Made by a program: the position numbers and the translations under genes
Origin: a virus
Length of the DNA stretch: 26,453 nucleotides
IMG/VR virus record: IMGVR_UViG_3300035698_033610
Span: 1 to 26,453 of that record
Strand: one strand, 5' to 3'
Shown here: positions 1-5,202 of the stretch, in pieces
How the letters are laid out: every line of letters begins with the position of its first letter
Numbering within the stretch: position 1 is the first letter of the stretch
Notes under the pieces: generated by a model
What the model saw: the letters and a program-made list of their open reading frames with translations, nothing else
Database searches by the model: none
What the model was told of the DNA's origin: nothing

Positions 1-159
1 GTCTGTCTTTTCGCTTACAGTTGCCTCGTAGCAAACTGCGTGCCTCTGACGATTCAACCTTGCTCTTAGTGCGAATAGCCCTGCCTGCTTTATAGTTCCA
101 TTCTTATAGCTTTCAATTCCGTGAGCGTCTGCTATTCCTATTTTGGTTTTAGTTTTCAT
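1..159 (-). CDS. Hypothetical phage protein, C-terminus cut by window edge
   Basis: The reading frame is open from an ATG at 157-159 (minus strand) to the left edge, giving at least 53 residues beginning MKTKTKIGIADAHGIESYKN. The N-terminus (KIGIADAHGIES) looks like the beta-strand start of a folded enzyme or binding domain, but I cannot assign a family. It lies 19 bp after the stop of the next upstream gene (179-709) and has the same A-rich leader (ATAAACAAAACT before ATG) as the other leftward genes, so it is very likely part of the same operon. Product length and function cannot be judged because the rest is outside the window. Confidence 0.6.
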   Translation of the reverse strand, partial: MKTKTKIGIADAHGIESYKNGTIKQAGLFALRARLNRQRHAVCYEATVSEKTD

Positions 160-178
160 AGTTTTGTTTATTAACTCT

Positions 179-709
179 TTAGTGTTTCCAGTTCTTACTA
201 CCATTTTCCCCTGATTCATTAAAATACTCCTTGATTATAGGTTTCTTGCTTTGGGGATCTATTACTTCATATATTTTACTAAAATCTGCAAAATGGGGCG
301 AAGTTTTAGTTTCTTGCAATATCCATCTTAAATCATGAGAGGATCGCCACAAGGAGAATCTTCTATAATAGTATTGACCTCCTATCATTCCATTGTCTTC
401 TCCAATCCTTGCAATGTGCGATGGTTCAACGCTTGCTTTTTCGGCGGGGCTTAATTTATGTTGAAGGCATAATCTGACAGCCATTAGAAGATAGATATAT
501 TTGTCTCCCTTAATTATTTCTTGCTTAAAATCAATTATTCTATATTTTCTTCTGTATTCAGAGTAATTTTCCATTATGTCTATACAATCCTCTTCTGTTA
601 ATTCCTCTCCAGATAATTCTATTACCTTTCGGATATCAAACATATTGATCAATCCACCCTTCTGAACCCTTACATAAGCATTAAATTTTTCTTTTGTTAT
701 ATTTACCAT
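179..709 (-). CDS. Phage protein with N-terminal DUF5049-like 'NMFD' segment
   Basis: The product is 176 residues. I chose the ATG at 707-709 (MVNITKEKF...) rather than an upstream ATG at 749-751, because the operon's leader motif (AATAAACAAAGCT) sits directly before 709; the longer reading would add 14 unremarkable residues. Residues 1-55 contain VQKGGLINMFDIRKV followed by LSGEELTEEDCIDIMENY. This resembles the short phage domain built around an N-M-F-D motif (DUF5049-like, recognised from memory). The remaining 120 residues, rich in Tyr and Trp (GGQYYYRRFSLWRSS), are unknown to me. It is an operon member with an unknown early function. Confidence 0.7.
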   Translation of the reverse strand: MVNITKEKFNAYVRVQKGGLINMFDIRKVIELSGEELTEEDCIDIMENYSEYRRKYRIIDFKQEIIKGDKYIYLLMAVRLCLQHKLSPAEKASVEPSHIARIGEDNGMIGGQYYYRRFSLWRSSHDLRWILQETKTSPHFADFSKIYEVIDPQSKKPIIKEYFNESGENGSKNWKH

Positions 710-786
710 AGCTTTGTTTATTATAAAGAGATAACTATTTAAGATACGCACTCTTTTTTAGTTATACCTGATTAGCTATTAAAGCT

Positions 787-1077
787 TTAATCAATATCAA
801 CATATCCTAAGAAAATAATCTCACAGAGGATATTCCAAAAATCCTCCGTAATTCTAAGCCCCGAAGCTCCGCCTTCAATAAATCCATCTTTTCTCCATCC
901 TGATAAGATTTTCCTTTCCTCTGGCGATACTTTATTTGGGTCAATTCTCTGGTCATTAATCATTACATATTGGATATAAACCATCAGTCGTAACTCTTTC
1001 ACATTCATTTCTTTGCCAAGTAATTCAATTGACTTGCTTTTTATTCTGTCAGTGAGTTGTCCTCTTAATTGTGTCAT
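787..1077 (-). CDS. Hypothetical phage early protein
   Basis: The product is 96 residues with no membrane segment or signal peptide. Notable stretches are MNVKELRLMVYIQYVMINDQ, EERKILSGWRKDGFIEGG and a C-terminal EIIFLGYVDID. This compact alpha/beta layout resembles small proteins often found in early operons of metagenomic tailed phages, but no function is known to me. The start is preceded by TAAACAAAGAT, the recurrent leader. It is the first clear gene downstream of the leftward promoter at 1209-1237, which would give a leader of about 125 nt containing a short ORF. Confidence 0.7.
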   Translation of the reverse strand: MTQLRGQLTDRIKSKSIELLGKEMNVKELRLMVYIQYVMINDQRIDPNKVSPEERKILSGWRKDGFIEGGASGLRITEDFWNILCEIIFLGYVDID

Positions 1078-1085
1078 ATCTTTGT

Positions 1086-1178
1086 TTAACTGCTTAATTG
1101 ATTATCTAATACTTTTTGTTTCGTTATGTTCAAGGGTCTTAGCTCCCCCTCGCACCCTTCTCTAAACACGCCACGCAT
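1086..1178 (-). CDS. Possible leader micro-ORF (30 residues)
   Basis: An ATG at 1176-1178 opens a 30-residue frame (MRGVFREGCEGELRP...) between the 1209-1237 promoter and the gene starting at 1077; its stop codon falls 8 bp before that start. A purine-rich AAGAGAG precedes the ATG. The same stretch contains a weak hairpin (AAGGGT at 1132-1137 pairing with ACCCTT at 1154-1159). It could be a leader peptide or chance; there is no recognisable domain. Confidence 0.3.
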   Translation of the reverse strand: MRGVFREGCEGELRPLNITKQKVLDNQLSS

Positions 1179-1208
1179 CTCTCTTAACTCATTTTCTATC
1201 CTTGTTCT

Positions 1209-1237
1209 ATTGTATCATATCATAGCAACCCTGTCAA
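1209..1237 (-). promoter_or_regulatory. Sigma70-type promoter, leftward
   Basis: Read on the minus strand, a perfect -35 TTGACA (1232-1237) is followed by a 17-bp spacer and -10 TACAAT (1209-1214, 5 of 6 consensus). It lies in an intergenic gap and points at the genes at 1077 and below. A 12-bp element shared with the other leftward promoter lies 18 bp upstream (1256-1267). Confidence 0.75.
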
Positions 1238-1255
1238 GTGCCTAAAATAAAGAGT

Positions 1256-1267
1256 CATAGAATTAGG
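1256..1267. repeat. 12-bp element upstream of promoter (copy 1)
   Basis: CATAGAATTAGG occurs here and again at 3983-3994. Both copies are intergenic and both lie upstream of a leftward TTGACA promoter (18 bp and 70 bp from the -35). This is a candidate activator or repressor site, inferred from position only. Confidence 0.35.
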
Positions 1268-1327
1268 TTATTAAAATGCCAAGTCGCACAGGGAGGGACA
1301 AAACTGCTCTGTCAAATTAGAGGTAGT

Positions 1328-1408
1328 TTAGGTCAACTCACCCTTATAAAGTCCCTTAGAGAGCAACTGTGAGCGTCGTTTTTGGGGAGTTTTCCCTAAA
1401 TTGACCAT
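1328..1408 (-). CDS. Possible micro-ORF 'MVNLG' copy 1 (26 residues)
   Basis: An ATG at 1406-1408, just after the stop of the 1413-1616 gene, opens a 26-residue basic frame (MVNLGKTPQKRRSQLLSKG...). Its first codons lie inside a 15-bp direct repeat (1395-1409) also found at 1888-1902, where it again follows a gene's stop and again starts MVNLG. It may be a coupled small peptide or only a repeated 3'-end sequence. Otherwise this 330-bp gap (1078-1412) holds only the promoter and the leader ORF. Confidence 0.25.
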   Translation of the reverse strand: MVNLGKTPQKRRSQLLSKGLYKGELT

Positions 1409-1409
1409 T
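1395..1409. repeat. 15-bp direct repeat, copy 1
   Basis: CCTAAATTGACCATT is identical at 1395-1409 and 1888-1902. In transcript sense each copy sits 3 to 4 nt after a stop codon (genes 1413-1616 and 1906-2418), so the repeat tracks gene ends. It may be recombinational or a processing site. Confidence 0.55.
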
Positions 1410-1412
1410 TAT

Positions 1413-1616
1413 TCAACCGTTTAAGAGTTTCCAGTTTTTAGGATCTTCTAAGAAGGTAAGAAGTTTCAATACTGTTTTTCTTCCATAATTATCATTAGCT
1501 AATTTACTAAAGCCCCACTTTATTCCTACTATATCAATTTTGCCCTTGCTATTTTCAATTATAATCAATGGTGTTTCATTGATAAAGTCTTTTGCTAATT
1601 CTTTAGTAATCTTCAT
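1413..1616 (-). CDS. Small hypothetical protein
   Basis: The product is 67 residues: MKITKELAKDFINETPLI..., then a beta-like segment (IIIENSKGKIDIVGIKWGF) and a helical C-terminus (RKTVLKLLTFLEDPKNWKLL). There are no cysteines, membrane segments or known motifs. The leader is A-rich without an SD. It is the fourth certain gene from the left in the leftward operon, and the first of those transcribed only from the distal promoter at 3884-3912. The family is not recognised. Confidence 0.6.
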   Translation of the reverse strand: MKITKELAKDFINETPLIIIENSKGKIDIVGIKWGFSKLANDNYGRKTVLKLLTFLEDPKNWKLLNG

Positions 1617-1651
1617 AATTTATTTTGTTTTTATTTTATATCCTGTTTCGT

Positions 1652-1843
1652 CTAACAGTAAACACTGTTGAAGTTACTGATGTTTAGGTATTCTCCTCCC
1701 CTGATATTATACTTTGTTTTAATCTCTTCTATTCTTTTATCTTTTTCTTTTTCGCTATCAAGAGGACTTAGTGTTTCTGATCCCTCCCAAAAGAACCCCT
1801 TGCCTCTATTAACTTTTATGTCATAGCTATATTTTTTGTTCAT
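1652..1843 (-). CDS. Small hypothetical protein
   Basis: The product is 63 residues, charged (SEKEKDKRIEEIKTKYNI), with an aromatic N-terminal half (GKGFFWEGSETLSP). No domain is recognised. It begins after an A-rich leader (AAAAAACAACTAGAGAGACT) containing GAGAG, the closest thing to an SD in this operon. The gap to the next gene downstream is 35 bp. Confidence 0.55.
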   Translation of the reverse strand: MNKKYSYDIKVNRGKGFFWEGSETLSPLDSEKEKDKRIEEIKTKYNIRGGEYLNISNFNSVYC

Positions 1844-1868
1844 AGTCTCTCTAGTTGTTTTTTCTTTA

Positions 1869-1901
1869 TTATCTTTTTATGGCTCTGCCTAAATTGACCA
1901 T
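1869..1901 (-). CDS. Possible micro-ORF 'MVNLG' copy 2 (10 residues)
   Basis: An ATG at 1899-1901, 4 nt after the stop of the 1906-2418 gene, encodes MVNLGRAIKR and stops. Its first codons are the second copy of the 15-bp repeat. It is too short to call with confidence and is listed because the same N-terminus appears at 1408. Confidence 0.15.
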   Translation of the reverse strand: MVNLGRAIKR

Positions 1902-1902
1902 T
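1888..1902. repeat. 15-bp direct repeat, copy 2
   Basis: Identical to 1395-1409, located directly 3' of the stop codon of the 1906-2418 gene. Confidence 0.55.
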
Positions 1903-1905
1903 GGT

Positions 1906-2418
1906 TCACTCGCTTAGCGTATAAATTAGATCTATTTCTCCTTTTATTTTCTTGTCCCACATCTTATTTTTATTAACATCCCACCTTAATCCTTTATACC
2001 AACTCCATCGCCATTTTGCATCGTTCTCAGAGTAATATCGTTTGTCCATCCAATAAGTTTGAGATCCGTCAGATATAGCATCCCTTTCTGCCAATTCTCT
2101 ATTTTCTTTTCTGTTAGAGGGTTCGTTTTTAATCAAATCGCTTTCTGTTTTTGTTAGCTTTCTTAATCCAGGTTTATAAATCTTCATTTCTCTTCCTTCA
2201 TATTCTACTAAAGATGCAACGGGTAACTCCAAGAAACTTCCCTTTTGACTTCCTCGTTCTATTTCCAAATATATTCCATTTGTTTGTGTCTTCAAAATCT
2301 TGCGGGATATATTCAATCTGTTTTTTATTGTTTCACTCCCACCGCTAAGAGAATTAAAAGTCATTTTCAATTCTTTGCCTAGTTGTAAATCTCTTTTTAA
2401 ATCTGTTAGTGTTTTCAT
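1906..2418 (-). CDS. Phage early protein of unknown function
   Basis: The product is 170 residues. The N-terminal half (MKTLTDLKRDLQLGKELKMTF, then TNGIYLEIERGSQKGSFLELPVAS and MKIYKPGLRKLTKTE) resembles a small beta-rich phage family seen in early regions of many tailed phages, in which a strand pattern K-x-Q-T-N-x-x-x-L precedes a 'P-x-A-S' turn. No function is established to my knowledge. The C-terminal 80 residues are Trp/Tyr-rich (QTYWMDKRYYSENDAKWRWSW) and may bind nucleic acid or protein; that is inference. The leader carries the GGTCGACATAATAAACAAA element shared in part with other genes of the operon. Confidence 0.65.
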   Translation of the reverse strand: MKTLTDLKRDLQLGKELKMTFNSLSGGSETIKNRLNISRKILKTQTNGIYLEIERGSQKGSFLELPVASLVEYEGREMKIYKPGLRKLTKTESDLIKNEPSNRKENRELAERDAISDGSQTYWMDKRYYSENDAKWRWSWYKGLRWDVNKNKMWDKKIKGEIDLIYTLSE

Positions 2419-2430
2419 ATTATTATTGTT

Positions 2431-2451
2431 TTTTGTTTATTATGTCGACCC
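2431..2451 (-). promoter_or_regulatory. Recurrent SD-less leader element, copy 1
   Basis: In transcript sense the leader before the gene starting at 2418 reads GGGTCGACATAATAAACAAA. Related sequences (GATCGACATAACTAATAAA and AGGTCGGAAGCATAACTAA...) precede the genes starting at 3370 and 3838. The common core is TCG(AC)ATAAYWAAYAAA with no Shine-Dalgarno. Confidence 0.45.
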
Positions 2452-2465
2452 TTTACTTCCTCTAT

Positions 2466-2996
2466 TTAACTTAGCATCTCCTGCAATCCTTCTTGTCCGC
2501 CATCAATCTCATTTAGCCATTTTCTAATCACCCCTAAGTCTTCATTTTTTACTACTACCTTAGAGGCGGTTGAGAATACGTTAGAAGTGATCCCAAAAAT
2601 CCAGTAAAGCTTACGGGGAGCTACTATCTTTTGGTTCTGTAAATCTGAAAATAGCTCGTGTAAATCTATTTTTCTTTGAGTTGTTTCGTCTGGGAATCCT
2701 GTGATCCATCCATCAGCTATTACCGTAAATCCTTTTTTTATCTCCCAGTCAGTGTATCCTCTCCAGGCATCAGTTGAGACCCATTTCTCTTTGATTATGG
2801 GATCAGGCATTTTTCCCGTCTCTAATTCTTCCAAGTTCCTGGTAAAGTTCTTAACTTCTATCTGGCCTGGCCCAAAAATCATCAGAGTTGAGGGATACTG
2901 CATTTCTTCTTCCTTACATCCTTCACACATAATTTTTCCGTCTGGGGTTATAGTATAGTCCTCGCATTTTTCGCCACAAAAATCACATTTTTTCAT
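2466..2996 (-). CDS. Protein with N-terminal four-Cys zinc finger
   Basis: The product is 176 residues. Residues 1-30 form a C4 zinc finger: CDFC at 4-7 and CEGC at 24-27 with a short beta-hairpin (YTITPDGKIM) between, typical of treble-clef or rubredoxin-type knuckles. The remaining 145 residues (GPGQIEVKNFTRNLEEL... then WVSTDAWRGYTDWEIKKGF) have no assigned family. A role in nucleic-acid or protein binding is plausible but inferred from the finger alone. Its 44-bp upstream gap contains no SD; AAGAAGATC is the best purine stretch. Confidence 0.7.
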   Translation of the reverse strand: MKKCDFCGEKCEDYTITPDGKIMCEGCKEEEMQYPSTLMIFGPGQIEVKNFTRNLEELETGKMPDPIIKEKWVSTDAWRGYTDWEIKKGFTVIADGWITGFPDETTQRKIDLHELFSDLQNQKIVAPRKLYWIFGITSNVFSTASKVVVKNEDLGVIRKWLNEIDGGQEGLQEMLS

Positions 2997-3040
2997 AGTA
3001 TTAAGATCTTCTTATAAAGCAATCCGACTAAAATTGCTCT

Positions 3041-3370
3041 TTACTCTACTGATAATTGCCAAGACTCTGCATCCCACAATTTTGATACGGGGATAGCTCC
3101 ATCTCCTGTTAGGGTATTCAAAACAAGATCCTTAATCTCCTTCGCTATCTTCTTATCATTAACATCTATTCTCTTGTCGGGATCTAAATTGTATTTTTCT
3201 CTTAAGTGTCTTGCGAAGTCATCCAAATCCCAGCCGATCGCCCTACTAAAGAATTTTGCCATCTGGCCCAGCCAAAATTCCTTTGCCTCTTTATTGCTCT
3301 TTATGAGCATGATATAAAGATCTTGTCCGAACCCGTATGCATTAGGTTTAAAACAAAGTTTTGTTTTCAT
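3041..3370 (-). CDS. Hypothetical helical phage protein
   Basis: The product is 109 residues: MKTKLCFKPNAYGFGQDLYI followed by mostly alpha-helical sequence (EAKEFWLGQMAKFFSRAIGW, DDFARHLREKYNLDPDKRI, IAKEIKDLVLNTLTGDG). There are no catalytic motifs and no membrane span. It is preceded by the recurrent leader element. Function unknown. Confidence 0.65.
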   Translation of the reverse strand: MKTKLCFKPNAYGFGQDLYIMLIKSNKEAKEFWLGQMAKFFSRAIGWDLDDFARHLREKYNLDPDKRIDVNDKKIAKEIKDLVLNTLTGDGAIPVSKLWDAESWQLSVE

Positions 3371-3386
3371 AGCTTTTATTTATTAG

Positions 3387-3406
3387 TTTATTAGTTATGT
3401 CGATCT
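3387..3406 (-). promoter_or_regulatory. Recurrent SD-less leader element, copy 2
   Basis: In transcript sense AGATCGACATAACTAATAAA, 16 nt upstream of the gene starting at 3370; it matches the core found before the genes at 2418 and 3838. It partly overlaps the region just after the stop of the small membrane-protein gene. Confidence 0.45.
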
Positions 3407-3409
3407 TTA

Positions 3410-3559
3410 TCAATAAGGATATGTAAAGCCAGCTATTATAAGGGATAGAACAAGAATCAGTATCAACCCTGCTTCTGCTATAACCTCTCTTCTTTGCTTA
3501 GCTTTAGCTTGCCTTTGCTCGTAGTGTTTAAAGCGAATCCTATAATCGTTTAAAGTCAT
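3410..3559 (-). CDS. Small single-span membrane protein (49 residues)
   Basis: An ATG at 3557-3559 opens a 49-residue frame: a charged N-terminus (MTLNDYRIRFKHYEQRQAKA, then KQRREVIAEA) followed by one hydrophobic span of about 18 residues (GLILILVLSLIIAGFTYPY) ending the protein. This is an N-in/C-out or tail-anchored layout. It fills exactly the gap between genes 3041-3370 and 3569-3838 on the same strand with an A-rich leader (GCTAAATAAAAAAT). Early phage membrane peptides of this size often target host envelope functions, but nothing here shows which. Confidence 0.6.
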   Translation of the reverse strand: MTLNDYRIRFKHYEQRQAKAKQRREVIAEAGLILILVLSLIIAGFTYPY

Positions 3560-3568
3560 ATTTTTTAT

Positions 3569-3838
3569 TTAGCTTATAAATTGCATCTTGCCTATTTTAG
3601 CCAAACCAATAGCATCTTGTTTTAGCTTTTTGGCCAGCTCTATCGCCAGCACCTTAACGCTTTGCTCTTTTTTAGTTTCAATCTCTATGATCAATGACTT
3701 TTCCGGCTTGCCTTGCCAGTAGCCCAATCCCTTAAATGTAGTAAAGCCATTGAAGCGCCTGCTCGTTAGTTGTATAGCTTTTTTATCTTCAAGCTTGCCT
3801 GTCTTGTTATTAGTTCCGATATATAATCTGTATAACAT
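3569..3838 (-). CDS. Hypothetical phage protein, first gene of leftward operon
   Basis: The product is 89 residues starting MLYRLYIGTNNKTGKLEDKK, with a later block FNGFTTFKGLGYWQGKPEKS and a helical C-terminus (LAIELAKKLKQDAIGLAKIG). The pattern 'YRLYIGsNNKTGkLE ... GYWqGk.EkS..vEI' recurs in small phage proteins I recall, probably a compact ferredoxin-like alpha/beta fold, with no known activity. It is the first gene after the consensus promoter at 3884-3912, so it should be among the earliest and most strongly expressed products. The leader is about 40 nt, A-rich, without an SD. Confidence 0.65.
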   Translation of the reverse strand: MLYRLYIGTNNKTGKLEDKKAIQLTSRRFNGFTTFKGLGYWQGKPEKSLIIEIETKKEQSVKVLAIELAKKLKQDAIGLAKIGKMQFIS

Positions 3839-3851
3839 AGTTATTTTGTTT

Positions 3852-3877
3852 TTATTATTAGTTATGCTTCCGACCTT
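3852..3877 (-). promoter_or_regulatory. Recurrent leader element, copy 3
   Basis: In transcript sense it starts AAGGTCGGAAGCATAACTAA and ends in TAATAA; it lies immediately downstream of the 3884 -10 box, so it would form the very 5' end of the transcript. Confidence 0.4.
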
Positions 3878-3883
3878 TAACTT

Positions 3884-3912
3884 ATTATATAAAATTTATT
3901 TAAAGCTGTCAA
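3884..3912 (-). promoter_or_regulatory. Full-consensus sigma70 promoter, leftward
   Basis: Read on the minus strand: -35 TTGACA (3907-3912, 6/6), spacer of exactly 17 bp, -10 TATAAT (3884-3889, 6/6). It is the best promoter in the window and drives the leftward small-gene operon beginning at 3838. Confidence 0.85.
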
Positions 3913-3982
3913 GCCATGTTTTTTGCTCTTAGCCCTTTGTTTATATAGCCTAAGATGCCCTGTGGAAAACTTTTTAGAAATG

Positions 3983-3994
3983 CATAGAATTAGG
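3983..3994. repeat. 12-bp element upstream of promoter (copy 2)
   Basis: CATAGAATTAGG, identical to 1256-1267, flanked on both sides by the 14-bp direct repeats and 70 bp upstream of the 3907-3912 -35 box. Confidence 0.35.
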
Positions 3995-4057
3995 AATGGA
4001 ATGGAAAACTTTTTAACTTGGGTCCAGTATTAGGTTTTTCTTTTTAGATATTTTCAG

Positions 4058-4174
4058 ATGGGAGATAGCTTAGCTTTATATTATGTGCGAAGGAAAAAGA
4101 AGGTGCGGGGAATAGTTATGTTTTATAATGAGGGGAATTTTAGAAAAGCCATAAAAAAAAAGAGAATAGATTAA
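4058..4174 (+). CDS. Possible small basic protein (38 residues)
   Basis: An ATG opens a 38-residue frame that is strongly basic (YYVRRKKKVRGIV, RKAIKKKRID). It is the only rightward candidate gene in the divergent control region. No SD and no recognisable domain; the low complexity in Lys/Arg could equally come from the A-rich DNA. Not convincing alone. Confidence 0.25.
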   Translation: MGDSLALYYVRRKKKVRGIVMFYNEGNFRKAIKKKRID

Positions 4175-4252
4175 AACCCACTCTACCCTCTCCCCTATTC
4201 ACACCCAAAATCTCAAAATCCGCCTCTGTTCTTCCTAGGAGAAGCCATCCCC

Positions 4253-4281
4253 TTGACTTTTCTCTCTCTATACGCTACAAC
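4253..4281 (+). promoter_or_regulatory. Candidate rightward promoter for the capsid module
   Basis: TTGACT (4253-4258, 5/6) and TACAAC (4276-4281, 4/6) separated by 17 bp, about 75 bp before the first rightward gene. Weaker than the two leftward promoters, which fits a regulated late promoter. Confidence 0.4.
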
Positions 4282-4333
4282 AGATATAGTTCTTTCAAAT
4301 ATCTTTACATCTGAAGTCAAATAGGCAAGAAGT

Positions 4334-4345
4334 CCTCTTAAGAGG
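4334..4345. repeat. 12-bp perfect palindrome before first late gene
   Basis: CCTCTTAAGAGG is a perfect palindrome 12 bp upstream of the ATG at 4358. GAAGTC occurs three times around it (4313-4318, 4329-4334, 4350-4355). It could be an operator or a small stem near the start codon; the gene has no SD. Confidence 0.4.
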
Positions 4346-4357
4346 CATTGAAGTCCT

Positions 4358-5113
4358 ATGAAACTATCTAATTATGAAATGGAGATTCTCGTAAATGGTC
4401 ATCCTGTTAAAGAATACGAACATGATAGGAAGATTTTTATTGAGGGTCGCAAAAGTGTAGAATATTCCATTAAAATCAAAAACAACGGTTATTCTAGAAT
4501 TCTAGCTATTCCTACCGTTGATGGTTTGTCGGTTCTTAATGGAAAAGAAGCAAGTTATAACTCTCCAGGATATATTGTGGAAGGAAGTTCTTCTCTGGTT
4601 ATTGATGGCTGGAGAACTTCTGAGAAAGATGTAGCTGAATTTTATTTTAGCTCATCAAAAGATTCTTATTCCCGCAAAAAGGGGAAAGGTAATCTTGGGG
4701 TAATAGGTTGTGCTATCTTTCAAGAGAATTTGATGAATCAGTCATGGGTAATTCCGAATAGACGTTTCTGGATACAACCTTGGAATCCTTGGAATCCTTG
4801 GTTTCAAACCACGACTTATGCAGGTGATACAACAGGTACGGATTTGTCAGGAGATTTCACTATGGGAAATTCGTATGTGAACCAATGTTCAAATTCGTCT
4901 ATTAGTCAAGATATTGGAACTGGATTTGGGGAGAGCAAAGAATCTAGGGTGACATTAGTGGAGTTTGATAAACGGGATATTCCCGATGTCGTCTTTTCTA
5001 TCCTTTATAATACCAAGAAAGGGTTGGAGGAAATTGGTATTGACTTTAAGAAAAGACCGATGTATGTAGCTCCACGGGCATTTCCCAATGGGTTTTGCCA
5101 ACCGCCCCGATAA
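4358..5113 (+). CDS. Widespread phage/bacterial protein of unknown function
   Basis: The product is 251 residues. The N-terminal ~125 residues form a beta-rich domain: EMEILVNGHPVKEY, IEGRKSVEYSIKIKNN, AIPTVDGLSVLNGKEASY, GYIVEGSSSLVIDGWRTS, GNLGVIGCAIF. I recall this order (ILVNG.PV.EY ... EGR...E..I...N ... VPSVDGLSV..G ... GWR) from proteins common in marine phages and some bacteria, without known function. A low-complexity middle follows (QPWNPWNPWF), then a second part (SRVTLVEFDKRDIPDVVFSI, KKGLEEIGIDF). It is the first gene of the late block, next to the portal gene, so a virion or decoration role is plausible (inference). No signal peptide. Confidence 0.65.
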   Translation: MKLSNYEMEILVNGHPVKEYEHDRKIFIEGRKSVEYSIKIKNNGYSRILAIPTVDGLSVLNGKEASYNSPGYIVEGSSSLVIDGWRTSEKDVAEFYFSSSKDSYSRKKGKGNLGVIGCAIFQENLMNQSWVIPNRRFWIQPWNPWNPWFQTTTYAGDTTGTDLSGDFTMGNSYVNQCSNSSISQDIGTGFGESKESRVTLVEFDKRDIPDVVFSILYNTKKGLEEIGIDFKKRPMYVAPRAFPNGFCQPPR

Positions 5114-5202
5114 TAAATAAGTTTATTTGACTTCGGGTTTAAGGATATTTTAGAAAGATACTTGACCTTATTACATTAGCTATGTTATTCTAATTTAGTT
5201 TA

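Larger units (their letters stand above)
3913..4252. other. Divergent control region between leftward and rightward genes
   Basis: This AT-rich stretch separates the two transcription units. It contains a 14-bp direct repeat (TGGAAAACTTTTTA at 3963-3976 and 4002-4015, 39 bp apart), the second copy of CATAGAATTAGG (3983-3994) between the two repeats, and one possible small rightward ORF (4058-4174). The nested arrangement upstream of the 3884 promoter looks like an operator cluster; no known regulator gene is visible nearby. Confidence 0.45.

Noticed and set aside
1-120. tRNA gene suggested by a T-loop-like AAGGTTGAATC on the minus strand
   Set aside because: No acceptor or anticodon stems can be folded around it, and it lies inside an open coding frame.
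1310-1315. Third leftward TTGACA
   Set aside because: No -10-like sequence at the right distance; only the 1209-1237 and 3884-3912 sites qualify.
5162-5189. Promoter TTGACC before the portal gene
   Set aside because: No acceptable -10 box occurs 16-18 bp downstream; TTATTC matches poorly.
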